DNA of 64,000 nucleotides from the NCBI GenBank assembly GCA_030077755.1, contig JAQJZZ010000014.1, positions 248,001 to 312,000 of the forward strand. Direction: 5' to 3'. Within the stretch, counting starts at the first letter, position 1. Every line of letters starts with the position of its first letter. Below the pieces are notes generated by a model, which was given only the letters and a program-made list of their open reading frames with translations, was not told where the DNA came from and did not search any database. The DNA comes from Filosporella fistucella. Lineage: Eukaryota > Ascomycota > Leotiomycetes > Helotiales. Position numbers and translations under genes: made by a program. Of the stretch, positions 21,884 to 33,500 are shown in pieces.

Positions 21884-24602
21884 TTATATATCATCTCCTT
21901 CTTCCAATCTCATGAAATCCCCTGATTCCCACGGATCAGGTACAAAGTTCCACATATCAGACATGTCCCAATCTAAATTTGTAGTTAGAAGAAAATCGTC
22001 CATATTGGCGTTGAAATCGAATTCGTTGGGATCGGGTGCTATGAAGGGCGCGAAATCGAGTGGGCTATCTGTGCTGGAAGTTTGAGAGGTTGTGGTGTAA
22101 TTCACCGTGGCGGTGGTTTGCATATACTGGTTTTTGTCGCCGGAGGGTTGCTGAAGACTGTATGGAGTTGTGGAATCTGATTGAAGTGGTGCGGTAGAGC
22201 TGGCGGAATTTGTCGTTGGAACTGGCGGGTTTCGGGAGCTTTGAAGTTCAGAAAAGCCCGTACCTTTTCCAAGATCTCTGTTTTCTACGCCTCTACTTCT
22301 TTTGATTCTCTGATTGTGACTCCCAGATCGTGTCTCCACAAGATGTGAAGCTATGAGATATAGCCCCTTGAATATACCCACGGTTGGAGTATTGGCGAAA
22401 GTCGAATCTGGTCGGACAGATCGACCAATGAAATTCGTGATGATATTCATCAATTGAATGTCGGAAGCCGCATTCTGGTCTCTGGGGTTCGAGAGAATAT
22501 TTGTGAAAAGAATCAAGCTCGCGCTGAGAGGATAGTAGAGTGCTAGCCTAGGACACCGTTAAAATCCTCAATTTGAGAGGAAATAGTGCTACGAACCACA
22601 TGAGAGGTTGATGCTGCACATTGCTATTGCTGAGTGTGTCCAGCAGTTGGATGGATCTTCGTGCTGCAGCGAGACAGAGCAATTGACTTGCATATACTCT
22701 TGGATTTAGTCTTGATTCCTCATCGTAATTCTTGGAACCCTTAATCTCATCATATCTGACTGATTTCTGATGTCCTGAAAGACGATGTAAAAGTATCACG
22801 GCATCAAGATATGCAAAGTGCATCATGGATACCGCAACGTACTGCTCATCTGAGCAATTAATCGGATGTTCTGGTCGAATATCGATAGGTATAGAATCCC
22901 GCCAACGCTGGAGCTCATTGTCAAGTTTGCCTAATATTCTTAGACGGTCAGCTTCTGATTTGGTCTGCGAACTTGCGGAGTATAATTCGCTACAGATACG
23001 GCTCCCAATGATAGCCAACGTAGTCTGAGAACGGAACATGTGGTAAGCCTGGGGTCCAGTTGCTGATTGTGATAAGCTTGGAATGCTTGTGGGCAAGTCG
23101 ATGGCAATCTCGTCGTCATTGATGACGGACGGTCTACCAAGGTTGTGACTGATGGTTTTCTCCAGGATATAGAACACCCAAAAGACATCTCGTCGTTCTC
23201 TCATGGCATCGGGGGAGAGATTAAAGCCGCTAAGACGCCGGTGAAGACCTAAAGTGCTTGAGAGATTTCCGGCTGCAGACGAAACTATGAAGGCAATTTG
23301 TGGATTCGGACTTGAGGTTGTGATATACATCTAAGAAATACCAGATGAGATGAGTATCACAGCTAAGTTTTCAATGGGAGCTTACTAGAAGAACCATAAC
23401 TTGCATAGCCATCAAACTAGGCTCCTGAAAGAATAAGTCATGGAAGCAGGAGCTCGCATTGCGGAAATATTGGACGCCAGCCTCTTGAGTGCTCGAAGTA
23501 TAATCAACGAGACGAGCATCCCACGAGGCTCCTTCGTGGCTGCCCCTCATTCCGAAACTACCTATACATAACACGGCATTGAATAATGCATACCATGCGG
23601 TATCTATTGGAGGATATGGAGAGTATTGTCCTTCCACAAATGATCTGAAAACTGTCTCATTGACGAAGGGGTAAACATTGTTGAAGATTGCGAAAAACGC
23701 TATGCAATTGTTAGTATAAATTTTGATCTAATAACTACTTTTTGACCTACAATTTACGTATCTCATTGCAAGATCCTTGGGAGGAAGAGGTGCGTGTTGA
23801 GACCGTGGTACTGGGTGCCAGAGATCAGCATGACCACTTCCCCAAACGCCGTGTTCACGTTTTGACATTCTCAGAACAAGTTGAGCAACATCACTTTGGT
23901 CATCAACTTTCTCTGAGATCCAGCGTATCCCTTGTGGCGACAAAAGAGAAAATCCAGAAGACCAGCCTGCAGAGGAGTGAGGTATTAGTTAGGCCTTGTG
24001 GACAATTCGAAGAGCAGTCACTACCGAACGTACCTATGAAGGTGGGACAATCGTTGGGATCGATAACTAAATTTGCGAGATGATCGGACAGTTCAACTTG
24101 ACTTTCAATTTTGTCGAAGGAGCTATCTACTTCTGTCTTCATATCTGGCAAAGGTTCTGCTTGATACCTGGAGGTCGTGATAGCAGACTCCATACGTTTG
24201 ATGCGCTCTTCCATATCATCGAAGTATGCATCTTTCGTACTTCCGTCAGTATTAGTCTAATCATTTTTCAGCCTGGAGAGGAATTTCGGATACTTAGTAA
24301 GTTTCTGCTTCTTCCTCTCAACTGGCGTTGTTGTGCACTCCAGGTTTCGGCCTGAGCATCGGGCGCAGCTCTCGTCATTCTCTCTTCTACATTTAATCTA
24401 TAAGATCATCAAGTCCTGTAAGCATTATTACGCACTTGCGATTGAATCTCAGAGGCCAAGGTGCTCAAACACATGCCTTCATCTTTTTACACGCGTCACA
24501 CGATGTCCGCACACTACGCGACCACGACAATGGCTTTTTGAGAGCTTCAGGAGCACTCCCCGGAGCTTCGGGCGAGACATCATTCCCTTCTTTTTCATCC
24601 AT
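21884..24602 (-). CDS. Zn2Cys6 transcription factor with fungal-specific regulatory domain
   Basis: Seven exons (24602-24477, 24397-24294, 24239-24034, 23966-23751, 23699-23386, 23330-22597, 22547-21884) join in frame to 787 residues. The zinc cluster is C35-x2-C38-x6-C45-x7-C53-x2-C56-x6-C63, exactly the Zn2Cys6 pattern, but only if the first intron is GC-AG (AAG|GCATGT). A short coiled coil follows (DMEERIKRMES). The middle matches the fungal_trans domain: MRYVNSFFAIFNNVYPFVNE, WYALFNAVLCIGSFGMRG, GLHRRLSGF and RRDVFWVFYILEKTISHNLGRP. The C-terminus is Ser/Thr/Gln-rich and then acidic (DFAPFIAPDPNEFDFNANMD), a likely activation region. Such factors act in the nucleus on CGG-containing sites. 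Targets are unknown. An upstream in-frame ATG exists, but the chosen start fits the exon length and family better. Confidence 0.88.
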
Positions 24603-24710
24603 GCTTTCAGAAGGAGAACGCAATCCGATACCAAGGGAAGAAGATATGCAGCAAATATAAAGAGAGAAGTGGATCTCGTCAACCGCAATTTTCGGCCTCA
24701 TAGATACGTT

Positions 24711-24722
24711 CACGTGACGTCA
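24711..24722. promoter_or_regulatory. Overlapping E-box and CRE-like site
   Basis: CACGTG (24711-24716) overlaps TGACGTCA (24715-24722), about 110 bp upstream of the Zn2Cys6 start. CACGTG is bound by bHLH factors and TGACGTCA by ATF/CREB-type bZIP factors in fungi. Their use here is inferred from position. Confidence 0.45.
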
Positions 24723-24859
24723 GCCATTTAGGCATGTTGTAGAACGCAAGAGTTTTTCAGTGATTCTCATTGAAAAGCTGGAGAATCTCTGGCAATAGAT
24801 TTACATTCCATAAAACATGCAGTCTGAACATATTCTTACACATTCCTTTCAATTCCAAT

Positions 24860-25805
24860 TCAATTGACCTTACTCCTCTCCTTTACAGCGACTCGCTTCC
24901 CTATCCATTCACTTTCAAGACCCTTCTCCAAATCCGCAGCTATGAAATCTACACAATTCTCTAGAACAGCAAAGTAACTCTGTGCTTGTGACATGATGTT
25001 CAGGTAATTGCCTATCAGTGGAAGCCAAAGGAACTTATTAGTCCAAGCAGGTGCTGAATCCGCTTTTGCCACGAGATTTTCGGCAGAAACGTCAGCTGGA
25101 GGAGGAAATTTTGGCGGGTCATATTTGGGAGTCATGGTAGTAGCACAGAAGAGTGACCAGGCGATTGATTCGGATGGCTGTTGCTTGATGAGCTGATAGT
25201 TTGGCTTGTGAGCTGGGTAGACGGGTATGCTGAAATTCGTGGTGTTAGCATCGAACAATTTTAGAATGCTCAGTTGCCCATTTATCAATGTAAAAGCTTG
25301 CCAAACAAACAGCTTCAAATGTAAATGAAGAAGGTAAAAGATTTCCAACATGAAGCAGCGATGTAGCAAAGTGAAGTATAAACAAAATTGGGATCACTTA
25401 CTAGTCAACAAGAAAACGCTTATTCCTAGGCGTATCCAATATCCCAAATCCACTCATAAGCCAACATCTAATAGGAGCACCACCTCTTTCTCGTCCAGCC
25501 TCCGTAACTGCCTTCACAACAGCAGCAAAAATAGCTGGAAATTCGCCTTGAGACGAAAATCCTGTGGGAGCAGCCACACCAGCAGCATTGACGACTGCAT
25601 CGCAGTTGTTGGAGAGGATCGCGGCTTTAATGGCAGAGCTATCGCTAGCAGAACCGACGACGACAGATTCCACCTTTGATGTCAGTTCGGAAGAGATTTT
25701 GGATGGTGATCGGACGAAGATGACGACTTTGTGCTTGTGAAGGACGAGGGCGGGCAGAAGGCGAGAGCCGACATTCCCTGTGACACCGAGGAGGAGGACT
25801 TTCAT
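24860..25805 (-). CDS. NAD(P)-binding Rossmann-fold protein (atypical SDR, NmrA-like)
   Basis: Exon 25805-25402 joins exon 25229-24860 through a 172 bp intron (GTAAGT donor), giving 257 residues. The N-terminus MKVLLLGVTGNVGSRLLPAL carries the GxTGxxG nucleotide-binding loop of atypical short-chain dehydrogenases, followed by VVIFVRSPSK, where a basic residue after the second strand suggests NADP(H). Later segments CDAVVNAAGVAAPTG and RCWLMSGFGILDTPRNKR match the rest of the fold, and YIPVYPAHKPN begins the second exon. The C-terminal SLFCATTMTPKY and LENCVDFIAADLEKGL are typical of the substrate half. No substrate can be named; members act as reductases, epimerases or redox sensors. The gene is divergent from the hemerythrin-like gene and shares a promoter of about 316 bp with it. 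Confidence 0.82.
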
Positions 25806-26121
25806 TGTGCTTGGGGTTTGTGTAAGTTAATGTGAAATTAAGAGACTGTATTGAACTGAATATCGGTGAATGTTCTTCCTCTGTACGAAGGGAAAAGCCA
25901 TTCTTATATCCCCTCCACGCTTTAAGGGGGCACTCGCTTATAGCACGCTAGGTAGCTTCCCACCGCCGAAATGGCCCTGGATTACCAAGATCTCGGTAGC
26001 AAATGCTACCGAATTTCTTACAATAATCCAAACTTCCGAGAATGAACGCGGATTTAAATATGGAGTTAGATCCAGCTAATGAATCGATAATTTTGAGTAA
26101 TCTTGATGAAATCTGGCCAGC
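25806..26121. promoter_or_regulatory. Shared divergent promoter of oxidoreductase and hemerythrin-like genes
   Basis: This 316-bp interval separates two divergent starts. It contains the perfect palindrome TCGGTAGC-AAAT-GCTACCGA at 25993-26012 and a partial copy of its half-site, GGTAGC, near 25950. A CGG...CCG inverted pair is the classic binding layout for dimeric Zn2Cys6 factors, and one is encoded about 1.2 kb away. Confidence 0.55.
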
Positions 26122-27169
26122 ATGCAGCGATCAACTACACCACAATCGAGACAATGGGCAGATACTCCATATCCGCTTATCGAGACACCGATGCATCGAG
26201 ATGGGAAGGTAATCATATTCCACCCGGATGAAAAAATCATATTATTTAACGACGACACAGACTGAGAAAATCGATCCATTCATGCAAGTTGCAAGTGAGA
26301 TGTGCGTCGTTCACAACGCCGTCCTGCGGGGTTTGAATAGTATATACATTCAAGGACCAAATCTTCTACCGAAAGACTATGCCGATTTCATTGGATATAG
26401 CCTGTGCTGGTATGAAGTCATTCACGAGCATCATTCTAGTGAAGAAGAGCAGTTCTTCCCTGGAATTGAGGACGCGGTTGGTGAGAAGGGATTGCTGGAT
26501 GAGAATGTTGAACAACACCGTATGTCGTTATTTCTCTTCTATCGAATGATGTGATGCGGGTTCTCAAACCAAACTCCTGGTTACTAGGGGAAATTGCAAG
26601 AGAATCTTATATAGTCTTTATTTCAGCACCTTCAAATGCTCATTCTGATTGACATAATACCTAGGATCATTCCACAAAGGCCTCGAGGACTTCAAAACCT
26701 ACCTCGACAGCCTATCTGGAAATGAGGTCTCATTCAACGCAACCCATCTCAACAATATAATCACCTCATTCGCTCCAGCCCTCCATTCTCACCTTACCAC
26801 CGAAGTAGAAGATCTCCTCGCACTCAATAAATACAGTTCCAAACTCCCAATCGAAAATCTCTGGCGCGAAGAAGGGAAGAGATCAGTTGTGCGTATTCTC
26901 CCCTCTATTCTCCTACCTCACACCTATTGAGATTGACTTGTAATGCATAGAGCGCAATGACTAAATTCAGTGCTCTCCCATTCTTCTTCCTCAATCTTGA
27001 TCGCACATTTGAAGACCATATCTGGAAGAACTGGCCTGCTATTCCTGGGCCCGCGAGATGGGTTATCACTCATGCTTTCACAACGTGGCATCCAGGGTAT
27101 TGGAAATTTGCGAGTTGTGATGCTAGTGGGGTTCCGAAGGATTTGTATGCTAGTGTTAGTGAGAGGTAG
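26122..27169 (+). CDS. Hemerythrin-like (HHE cation-binding) protein
   Basis: Four exons (26122-26208, 26261-26519, 26665-26888, 26951-27169) with introns of 52, 145 and 62 bp give 262 residues. The hemerythrin bundle is seen in CVVHNAVLRGLNSIY (helix 1 His), WYEVIHEHHSSEEEQFFPGIE (His/His/Glu of helix 2), NVEQHRSFHKGLEDF (helix 3 His pair) and APALHSHLTTEVEDL (last helix His and Glu). These supply the ligands of a di-iron site. The C-terminal 90 residues (FFFLNLDRTFEDHIWKNWP and HPGYWKFASCD) are typical of fungal members. Such proteins may bind iron or oxygen, but their cellular role in fungi is not settled. There is no signal peptide, so it is probably cytosolic. All exon joins keep frame. 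Confidence 0.88.
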
Positions 27170-27709
27170 TAAGCTAGGTTTGACAGATATGTATATATTA
27201 TGTGAACTTCGGGAATGTTTGACAACGAGTTGCTGGTGGAAGTGAGATCGGATATGACATTGCTCGACTAGAGAATAGAGAGTGGTGCTCGGTGGGGATG
27301 GAACAGTTGCAACTTTGCAGATATGTCACTTTTTTGCTATGTTGAATTAATGGGATCTAGAATCACGCGCGAAGAAAGATTTGTTGGTACCAATCATTAT
27401 ATTTATTACTCCTCCACTTCTACTCCCTCAAGGCATCCAAGCCATCCACTCTTAAGCTCACACTACTCAAAACACACCCTCATCCCCTCCAAGGATATCT
27501 TCCTCCTCCAAAACAGCGAGCTCTAACCGTCCCAGCAGCGAGCACACAACTGTCTTTTCTTCTCTCTTCTCTTCTTTTTTTCTGGTCTCTCCTTTTCCTA
27601 TCCACCAGTTCCCCCGGTAGATCATAGAGGACCAACCACACTACTGCTCCTCTCGCCTAGCAGGGCTAGTGCTAGCGGTCCACAGAGTTGTCCTCAGTAG
27701 AGTGGTTTG
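27170..27709. other. Convergent intergenic region
   Basis: Facing 3' flanks of the hemerythrin-like gene and the unknown minus-strand gene. A pyrimidine-rich run lies near 27541-27600. No coding signal was seen. Confidence 0.55.
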
Positions 27710-28736
27710 CTACGAGTCGTCGATCAGGATCCAGGGGTCTGGGTTGGAAGGGGATGAGTCGTGTGTTATGGTTGTTGTGAGATGGGGAATGAATGTCCAA
27801 TCCTCGGAGGGAGTGGTTGGTGAAGAAGGGGTATCATTATCGTTGTTATTGGAAATAGTATAGGAAATGGTGGGGAAATATGATGACCCTGGGGAATGTA
27901 ACTCCAACGCCGAGGTCGGTAAGGACTGTGGGATATCGATATCGAGGGCTTGGGGTTGTAGACGATGTTGAATCGGTGGTGTGAGATTGGGTGATAGTGA
28001 TAATAGGCGTAAGATATCGGGATCTTTACTCAATCCGGAGAACGACAGATGTAAAGGAAGACCTTGCCATCTCGAACGCCGGAGAGCACGCCGAGGTTTC
28101 CTCGCATGTCGGACAATGAAGGGATATGGTTGAGCGGGGACATCACACACGACATTATTTGGCTCAGAGTCTGTGGCGATGTGCTCATCATTGTACAGAA
28201 TTCCCAAGCGAAATAGCTCCTGGACAGGATGCGTAAGCATACATCTGCCTTGAAATTGCCCAAGATAGATCCAGCGCCTCTACCACAAAAGAGATGGGAA
28301 AGGGAGTGAGGAACCTCTAGGGATCAACGTAATCGATGTCTCCAAAGAGGCCCAACACGACGCCTAGCATCGCGGTATCAGGTATCAAACTCACGTCGTC
28401 CCCAACATCGCCACCAAAGAGCCTCAACTGCTCCTGCTCTATCATCTGCAGCTTGTCCATCTCGGCCAATGCTTTCTCCTCCGCTTGTCTGGCTTTCCAT
28501 CTCTGCCAACTCTGATCGAAGTTCTGGCGCAGGAGAGGAGAGGCATTGCTCTTGTCATGGTAATAGTGGGAGGGGAAAGATAGAGCAGAGTCGTTGGCAT
28601 CGAGAAGACACTCTGAGAGATCATGCTGGAAATTGACCTTGCGAACGACAGTTCGTCGGGTACGAGAGCCGGGACGTTCTCTCCGGCGATTTTGACGGTG
28701 GTGAGGAACCGGTAAATGACCGTTCATTACCACCAT
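27710..28736 (-). CDS. Unknown protein, two exons
   Basis: Exon 28736-28329 joins exon 28279-27710 through a 49 bp intron, reading GDIDY|RRWIYLGQFQ across the junction, for 325 residues. The start is basic (RQNRRRERPGSRTRRTVVRK), then comes a helical segment FDQSWQRWKARQAEEKALAEMDKLQMIEQEQLRLF. The second exon has HPVQELFRLGILYNDEH and IVRHARKPRRALRRSRWQGLPLHLSF, then a disordered Ser/Pro/Thr-rich tail that includes a NNNDND run and ends in DPWILIDDS. I do not recognise a family. No signal peptide or membrane segment is visible. The intron restores frame and extends a clearly biased protein, so the gene is likely real, but the donor GTTGAT is not consensus. Confidence 0.6.
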
Positions 28737-30022
28737 CTTGAATGATATTCGAGAAAGGGTTATGTGTGTGTAAGGATGAAAGGGAAAAGGGTATCCTTAA
28801 AGGATGGAGAAAACTGGAGGTCTGCGATGAAGAAGGAAAGGATTGAATGCAAGGAAAGTCAGGACTTTATATCATGACATTATAGTCTGGTACTGGTAGA
28901 GTCATTCTGGACTTTCTTTCGTGCTCGTCACGGGAGATGACTCGACTTCCACGAGAGAGAAGCAACTATCATGTGCTTGGGATAGTGTGACATGTCATTG
29001 GCCGAGAGCGGGATGGTTGAGTATTGGAATGGGGCAAGTGAGTCACAGAGTCCCGACAACCGCTTTGCTAACGTGGCGGTGCGACCAGGGTTAGCCCTTG
29101 GCCAAACTTGAATAACGAGAATGGGCAGATTTCTGATGGACAAATATTCGAATCCGAGAAAGAAATAAGGAGGATCTGGATTGATAGCAATTATTTGCGT
29201 TGCAGAAATGCCGTTGAGAATGCCTTGAGGAGAGAGGCAAGTTTGAATGTGGTGAGAGTGAGGCTGTGTTGTGGCGAATTTGAAGAATGACTTGGTCCGT
29301 GCACATGCATCTGAACGACAAGACGGAAAATCACTTTCAAATATTGGTCAACCTGAGACATAATTGAAGCTCATGAGATATGAGTGCGCAACCACGAGGC
29401 TATGTTAAGCTTCTAGCTCAAGCACATTATACTATCTGGATTTATACCCGGATATTTGGAATCGAGGTATGTCACGTGACACAACAATGCCCTCGACCCC
29501 ATTCCAGCTTTGGTAACCTAGAATGTCATTGAAGGCATCCTCGGTGACTCGAGATATCTGTTTCAGTTCTTTGATTTTGCCTACCTAGTGACTCGCCATC
29601 TCATCATCGTTGCCTTCAAATTTCAAGAGTCACTGCCGGGAGACTTGGCCCGAGGACTAGGCTTCAACACCGACGCGTCTTTGAAAATCAGCTTTAGTCA
29701 ACATTTCGAGTCACCATAATCTATGCATATCTGAGAAAAGAATCGCAGTTAGTTGCCTGTATCATTCTGCCTGAATTCTTTGTGTGGGAGATTGGGATTT
29801 TAGTAAGTGTTGGTAGTGTTGGTAGGAATTTTGAGGGAGTAAGTGCGGTGCAAAAGGTGCCCGAGATTAAAGAGAAGGGGAAATTACGGATGGCAGTCTG
29901 ATGGAAACTCTTTGGATGTGTGAATGAGCTTGCACTCGAAGAATCTTCATTCAACTTCTCCCTTTTTCTCCCATAAAACAAAGTAAATAAAAATCGCCCA
30001 CCGGCACAAGCACATCCCCAGC
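28737..30022. other. Intergenic region
   Basis: There is no gene in 1.3 kb. It contains a 10-bp perfect palindrome GTCACGTGAC at 29471-29480, part of a longer motif repeated upstream of SMC1. Confidence 0.5.
29471..29480. promoter_or_regulatory. GTCACGTGAC palindrome (E-box core)
   Basis: Perfect 10-bp palindrome with a CACGTG core, followed by ACAAC. The 13-mer TCACGTGACACAA recurs at 44616-44628. No adjacent start codon is close enough to assign a target. Confidence 0.35.
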
Positions 30023-30576
30023 TCACAAAATCTCCTCATCCTCTTCATCTTCCTCTGCTCCTCCTCCTTCTCCCATCTCCACAACCTCATCCTCCCCTTC
30101 TCGTTCTGCCATCCCAGCCCAGCCAACAATTTCAGAAAGGAGATCTTGGTGCTCAGGGAAGTTTTCATATCTCTGCTTGTGAGAAGAGCCCCGGTTGATT
30201 GGGGAGAGGGGAGGGGCTGGAGCAGCAGCAGCAACAACCGCCGGGACAGGCTTCTCCACACCGGCCCGGACAATCCAGCGGCCAATTTCTCCACCTGATT
30301 ATTCTCCTTTCTCTTCTTCGTGACCTTTGCGTCACGGGAACGCTGTTTTATGTCAGCATGTTGTCCTCCAAAATGTCGTACTATTGGTCCTTGAATCTGG
30401 AACAGCCAAATACTAGTAGGTCGAGCTTGAATACTTACATTCTTCTTTCTCAGGTTTGCTGACTCCACCGCAGCACGCTCCTTCTCTTCCTTCATCTTCT
30501 CTTCTCTTTTCTCCAGGCGAGCAAGGAGATCCTGGACCATTTGAGGGACCCGAGTTCTGTACCAAGGTACATCGTT
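30023..30576 (-). CDS. Small unknown protein, gene model incomplete
   Basis: Two segments are clearly protein-coding. One at 30576-30435 reads VPWYRTRVPQMVQDLLARLE followed by an EKREEKMKEEKERAA helix. The other at 30294-30023 reads IGRWIVRAGVEKPVPAVV, then HKQRYENFPEHQDLLSEIVGWAG, and ends in a run of Glu/Asp. They can be joined in frame by a 140-bp intron with a GTATTC donor at 30434. The better donor, GTAAGT at 30438, joins out of frame or meets a stop. The first segment begins at a TAG|AAC acceptor-like site, so a 5' exon should exist upstream, but I could not find it. No family is recognised. The helical and acidic composition would suit a nuclear protein, which is a guess. Confidence 0.5.
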
Positions 30577-33500
30577 CTATCAAGAGTCAGCATTTCACAC
30601 GTTCTTTTAGATCGATCTGTGATATCGATCAGACATACGGTAGAATTAGTGCCGCTGTCGCCAGGGCAAGAGAATATTCCAGACTGGGATATTATCAATG
30701 TCCTTTTTCTTCGATATTCAAAGCGATTGGGTATTGGGGTTTATTGTATGCTTTCGTTCTAGACAATTTGGAGGCTGATTATGAGGGCGCTGTCCCTGAA
30801 GTTTCAGTACATTCGACACGCTCTAGAGCGATATACACAGCCTCGAGGCGCGAATTCGGCCACTCCCCCTAATTCTTCGCTAAGTAAGCGAAGCCATCTC
30901 AACAACCACTGCTCTCTCTGCGGTCTTCGTCTCGTCGGCGACCAAAAATTGACAAAACATTCAGGACACCAGAGAATGAACTCTGATGCCCCTTAGTACA
31001 AGAGTCGCAGACCTTGTTTATGGGCCAACCGACCTCGCATCCTTGGTTGTTGTTTACCTGGGACTTCATGTTTTACTACCCGGCCACCGGAATTGTATAC
31101 GGATTAACTTAACAATTGGGGGCTTGTCATGATATGTAACCCTTGCCGAACAACTTCTAGCAGCATGTACTGACAACTCTCCACAAGCGCGTTCCTCGCA
31201 ACAGAAGACACTTTTGGTATGATACAACTACGTATGAAGAAGCAAAGCCAACCGCTGAACCTTTTCAAGCATTCAAACGGCGGATATGATCTTGACTGCG
31301 CAGAGCTTGGCTCGATTCACTCTTGCGGGCTTTCTATCCATCTGTTAGAGTCGAAGCTAACTAGCTATTGAGGCAGCAAAAGCAGCAAGCAGCGGCTTAC
31401 ATACATGGGCAACAAAATAACATCACAAGATCATAAAAGGATTCTTCTACATAAAAGTACCGCCGAGAATCGGACCTGAAACGAATCGATATGATAAATC
31501 ACGATTTCAAATACTTCCGGAATATGATGGTAGATCGCAAGGTCTCTTGGTTGTGAAAACCTATGTCACAAGCCAACAGCAAGACTAAACTCAAACTTTT
31601 CGAAAGTTCGAAGAAGAATAAGGCCGAACAGAAACAATGACAAGGGGCATGTCGGCCAAATATAAATTGTATAAAAGTCAGCGGGTACACTTGCATGGCT
31701 TTAGTCTTCACCTGCTGCTTTCGGAGACGTTGCTCCGAGAAAGTCTGGGGAAGACGGAAGCGAGGCGGAAGGATGCATGAATGAGGGGATCTGGGGATGT
31801 GAATAGGAGTCTAGATGACATGATATATGACAGCAAGATAGGGATCAGATGGCTGCGCATATTTGACCTTTAGGACAAGTACTATCACGTGACATACCTG
31901 GATGCACCTGCAGTCGAAGTTGCTCTGCAATTCAGAAAGACGGAGGACTGCTGTCCATTTATCAGACCACTGGATCACATCAATCTCGTGGAAAACAACA
32001 AGGCATAAACAATCCTCCTCTATTTTCATTTCCACTCAGGAAGCTCCTTCTATTTCCCGTTCTCTCCAAGGGATACTGCCAGTCGTTCAGGGGAGGTATA
32101 TGGCAACCCAACTAAGCCCTAAAGCAAACCGATGGTCCAGGTGGCAAACGAACGATTAGGTTCCGAAATCTACTGACGATTTATTTGGACGCCTCGAAGC
32201 ATAAGGGTTTTTTTTTTCCATCTGAACTATTTTCTGTCTTGAGACGATCCGTGTGTCAAGCCCCTGCAGAATGTTTCGAAACATATGCTTGCGTTTTAAC
32301 CAACCGAGGCGTGGGCTCCAGCTATGCATGAAACGGAACGCATGGGCGAGGATAATACCTGTCTAGAGGTTGAGCTGGTCTGGGCTGGAGCGAGAATGGA
32401 GAGGAGTATTGAATGCCTTCGGAGTGAGTGACACCAGATGAATGCTTCATGCTTCACGAGATGCATGGAAAAGTGTTAAGGTATGTTACATAGTTACTCG
32501 ACAGAAGTAAGTAGTCAGTCACAATGTCTGCTGTGGGGTCGGATAGGAATCTAGAAGGCCTGAGGAAGGAGATACAGATTAGCAATGGGGTCCAAGGAGG
32601 AGTGGTACGTTGTACTGTGGGGTGCAGATGATCCGGAGAGAGGGTGATGTGTGGAAGCGATGCATGCCCCTGAATGATCTCCTGATGAGTTTTGATCAAC
32701 CTGCAGCAGGTGTGAAGGAGCTAAATGCGCGGAATAGTTTATATTTCGGCTGTATTGTTTTATGAGTAGGTAAGGTTGAGATTGAGAGATTGGGTTTATG
32801 CGTGGGTTTTGCTTGGTAGATAGATTGACTTGTGAGTTATGCAGTGTCTATTCTACACTACACAATTGTCTTTCATAATTAATTCTCTTGTTTCAACCGA
32901 CCTCTCTATACTGTATAAAGGGACCTAAATACACCACACCACATAAACTACCAGTTCTCATGATTAGGGTTCTGACCTTGGCATCTGGTTGTGGCTGGTG
33001 ATCCCGGAGGCTTCCAGATGTGCGACGATCTGCGGCAACCAGGCCTAAGCCAGTGAAGCTTGCACGCCAACCAGGCCAAAAAGACACCAGTTCTACCCAC
33101 AAGTCACCTAGTCCACGCCACCCAAGCGCTGTGAAATCTCCGAAGCACTACTCCATATCCAACCACATCTACAAAACACGCTCTCTCTGTGCCCCTTCAA
33201 GCCTCTCTATCTCCGTGCTCTTGCCTGCGAGTTTCATGAGACCTGGTAGAAAGTTCGTCTAAAGGTACCTCGGACTAATTACTCACTGTCACTATTCCCA
33301 CAATAGACCTCTTACCCTCTTTTTACCTCCTACGCCGGTCCCTGCCTCCCTTGAACCCCCTTTTGCCAGCCATTCACAAGTCTCGCCGAGAGAGAAGCCA
33401 AAAAAGTTTTGATGATCAGGGGATTATCAATGCTACCGGATCTAAAGGTGTCTACTAGGTAACATTCTGCACAGCTGTACCTGCAGGACCGTCGTTTCGA

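Noticed and set aside
30781..30996. Plus-strand ORF with a C-x2-C...H-x2-H pattern, as a zinc-finger protein
   Set aside because: Spacing does not fit C2H2 fingers, only one unit is present, and the rest of the frame has no coding character.
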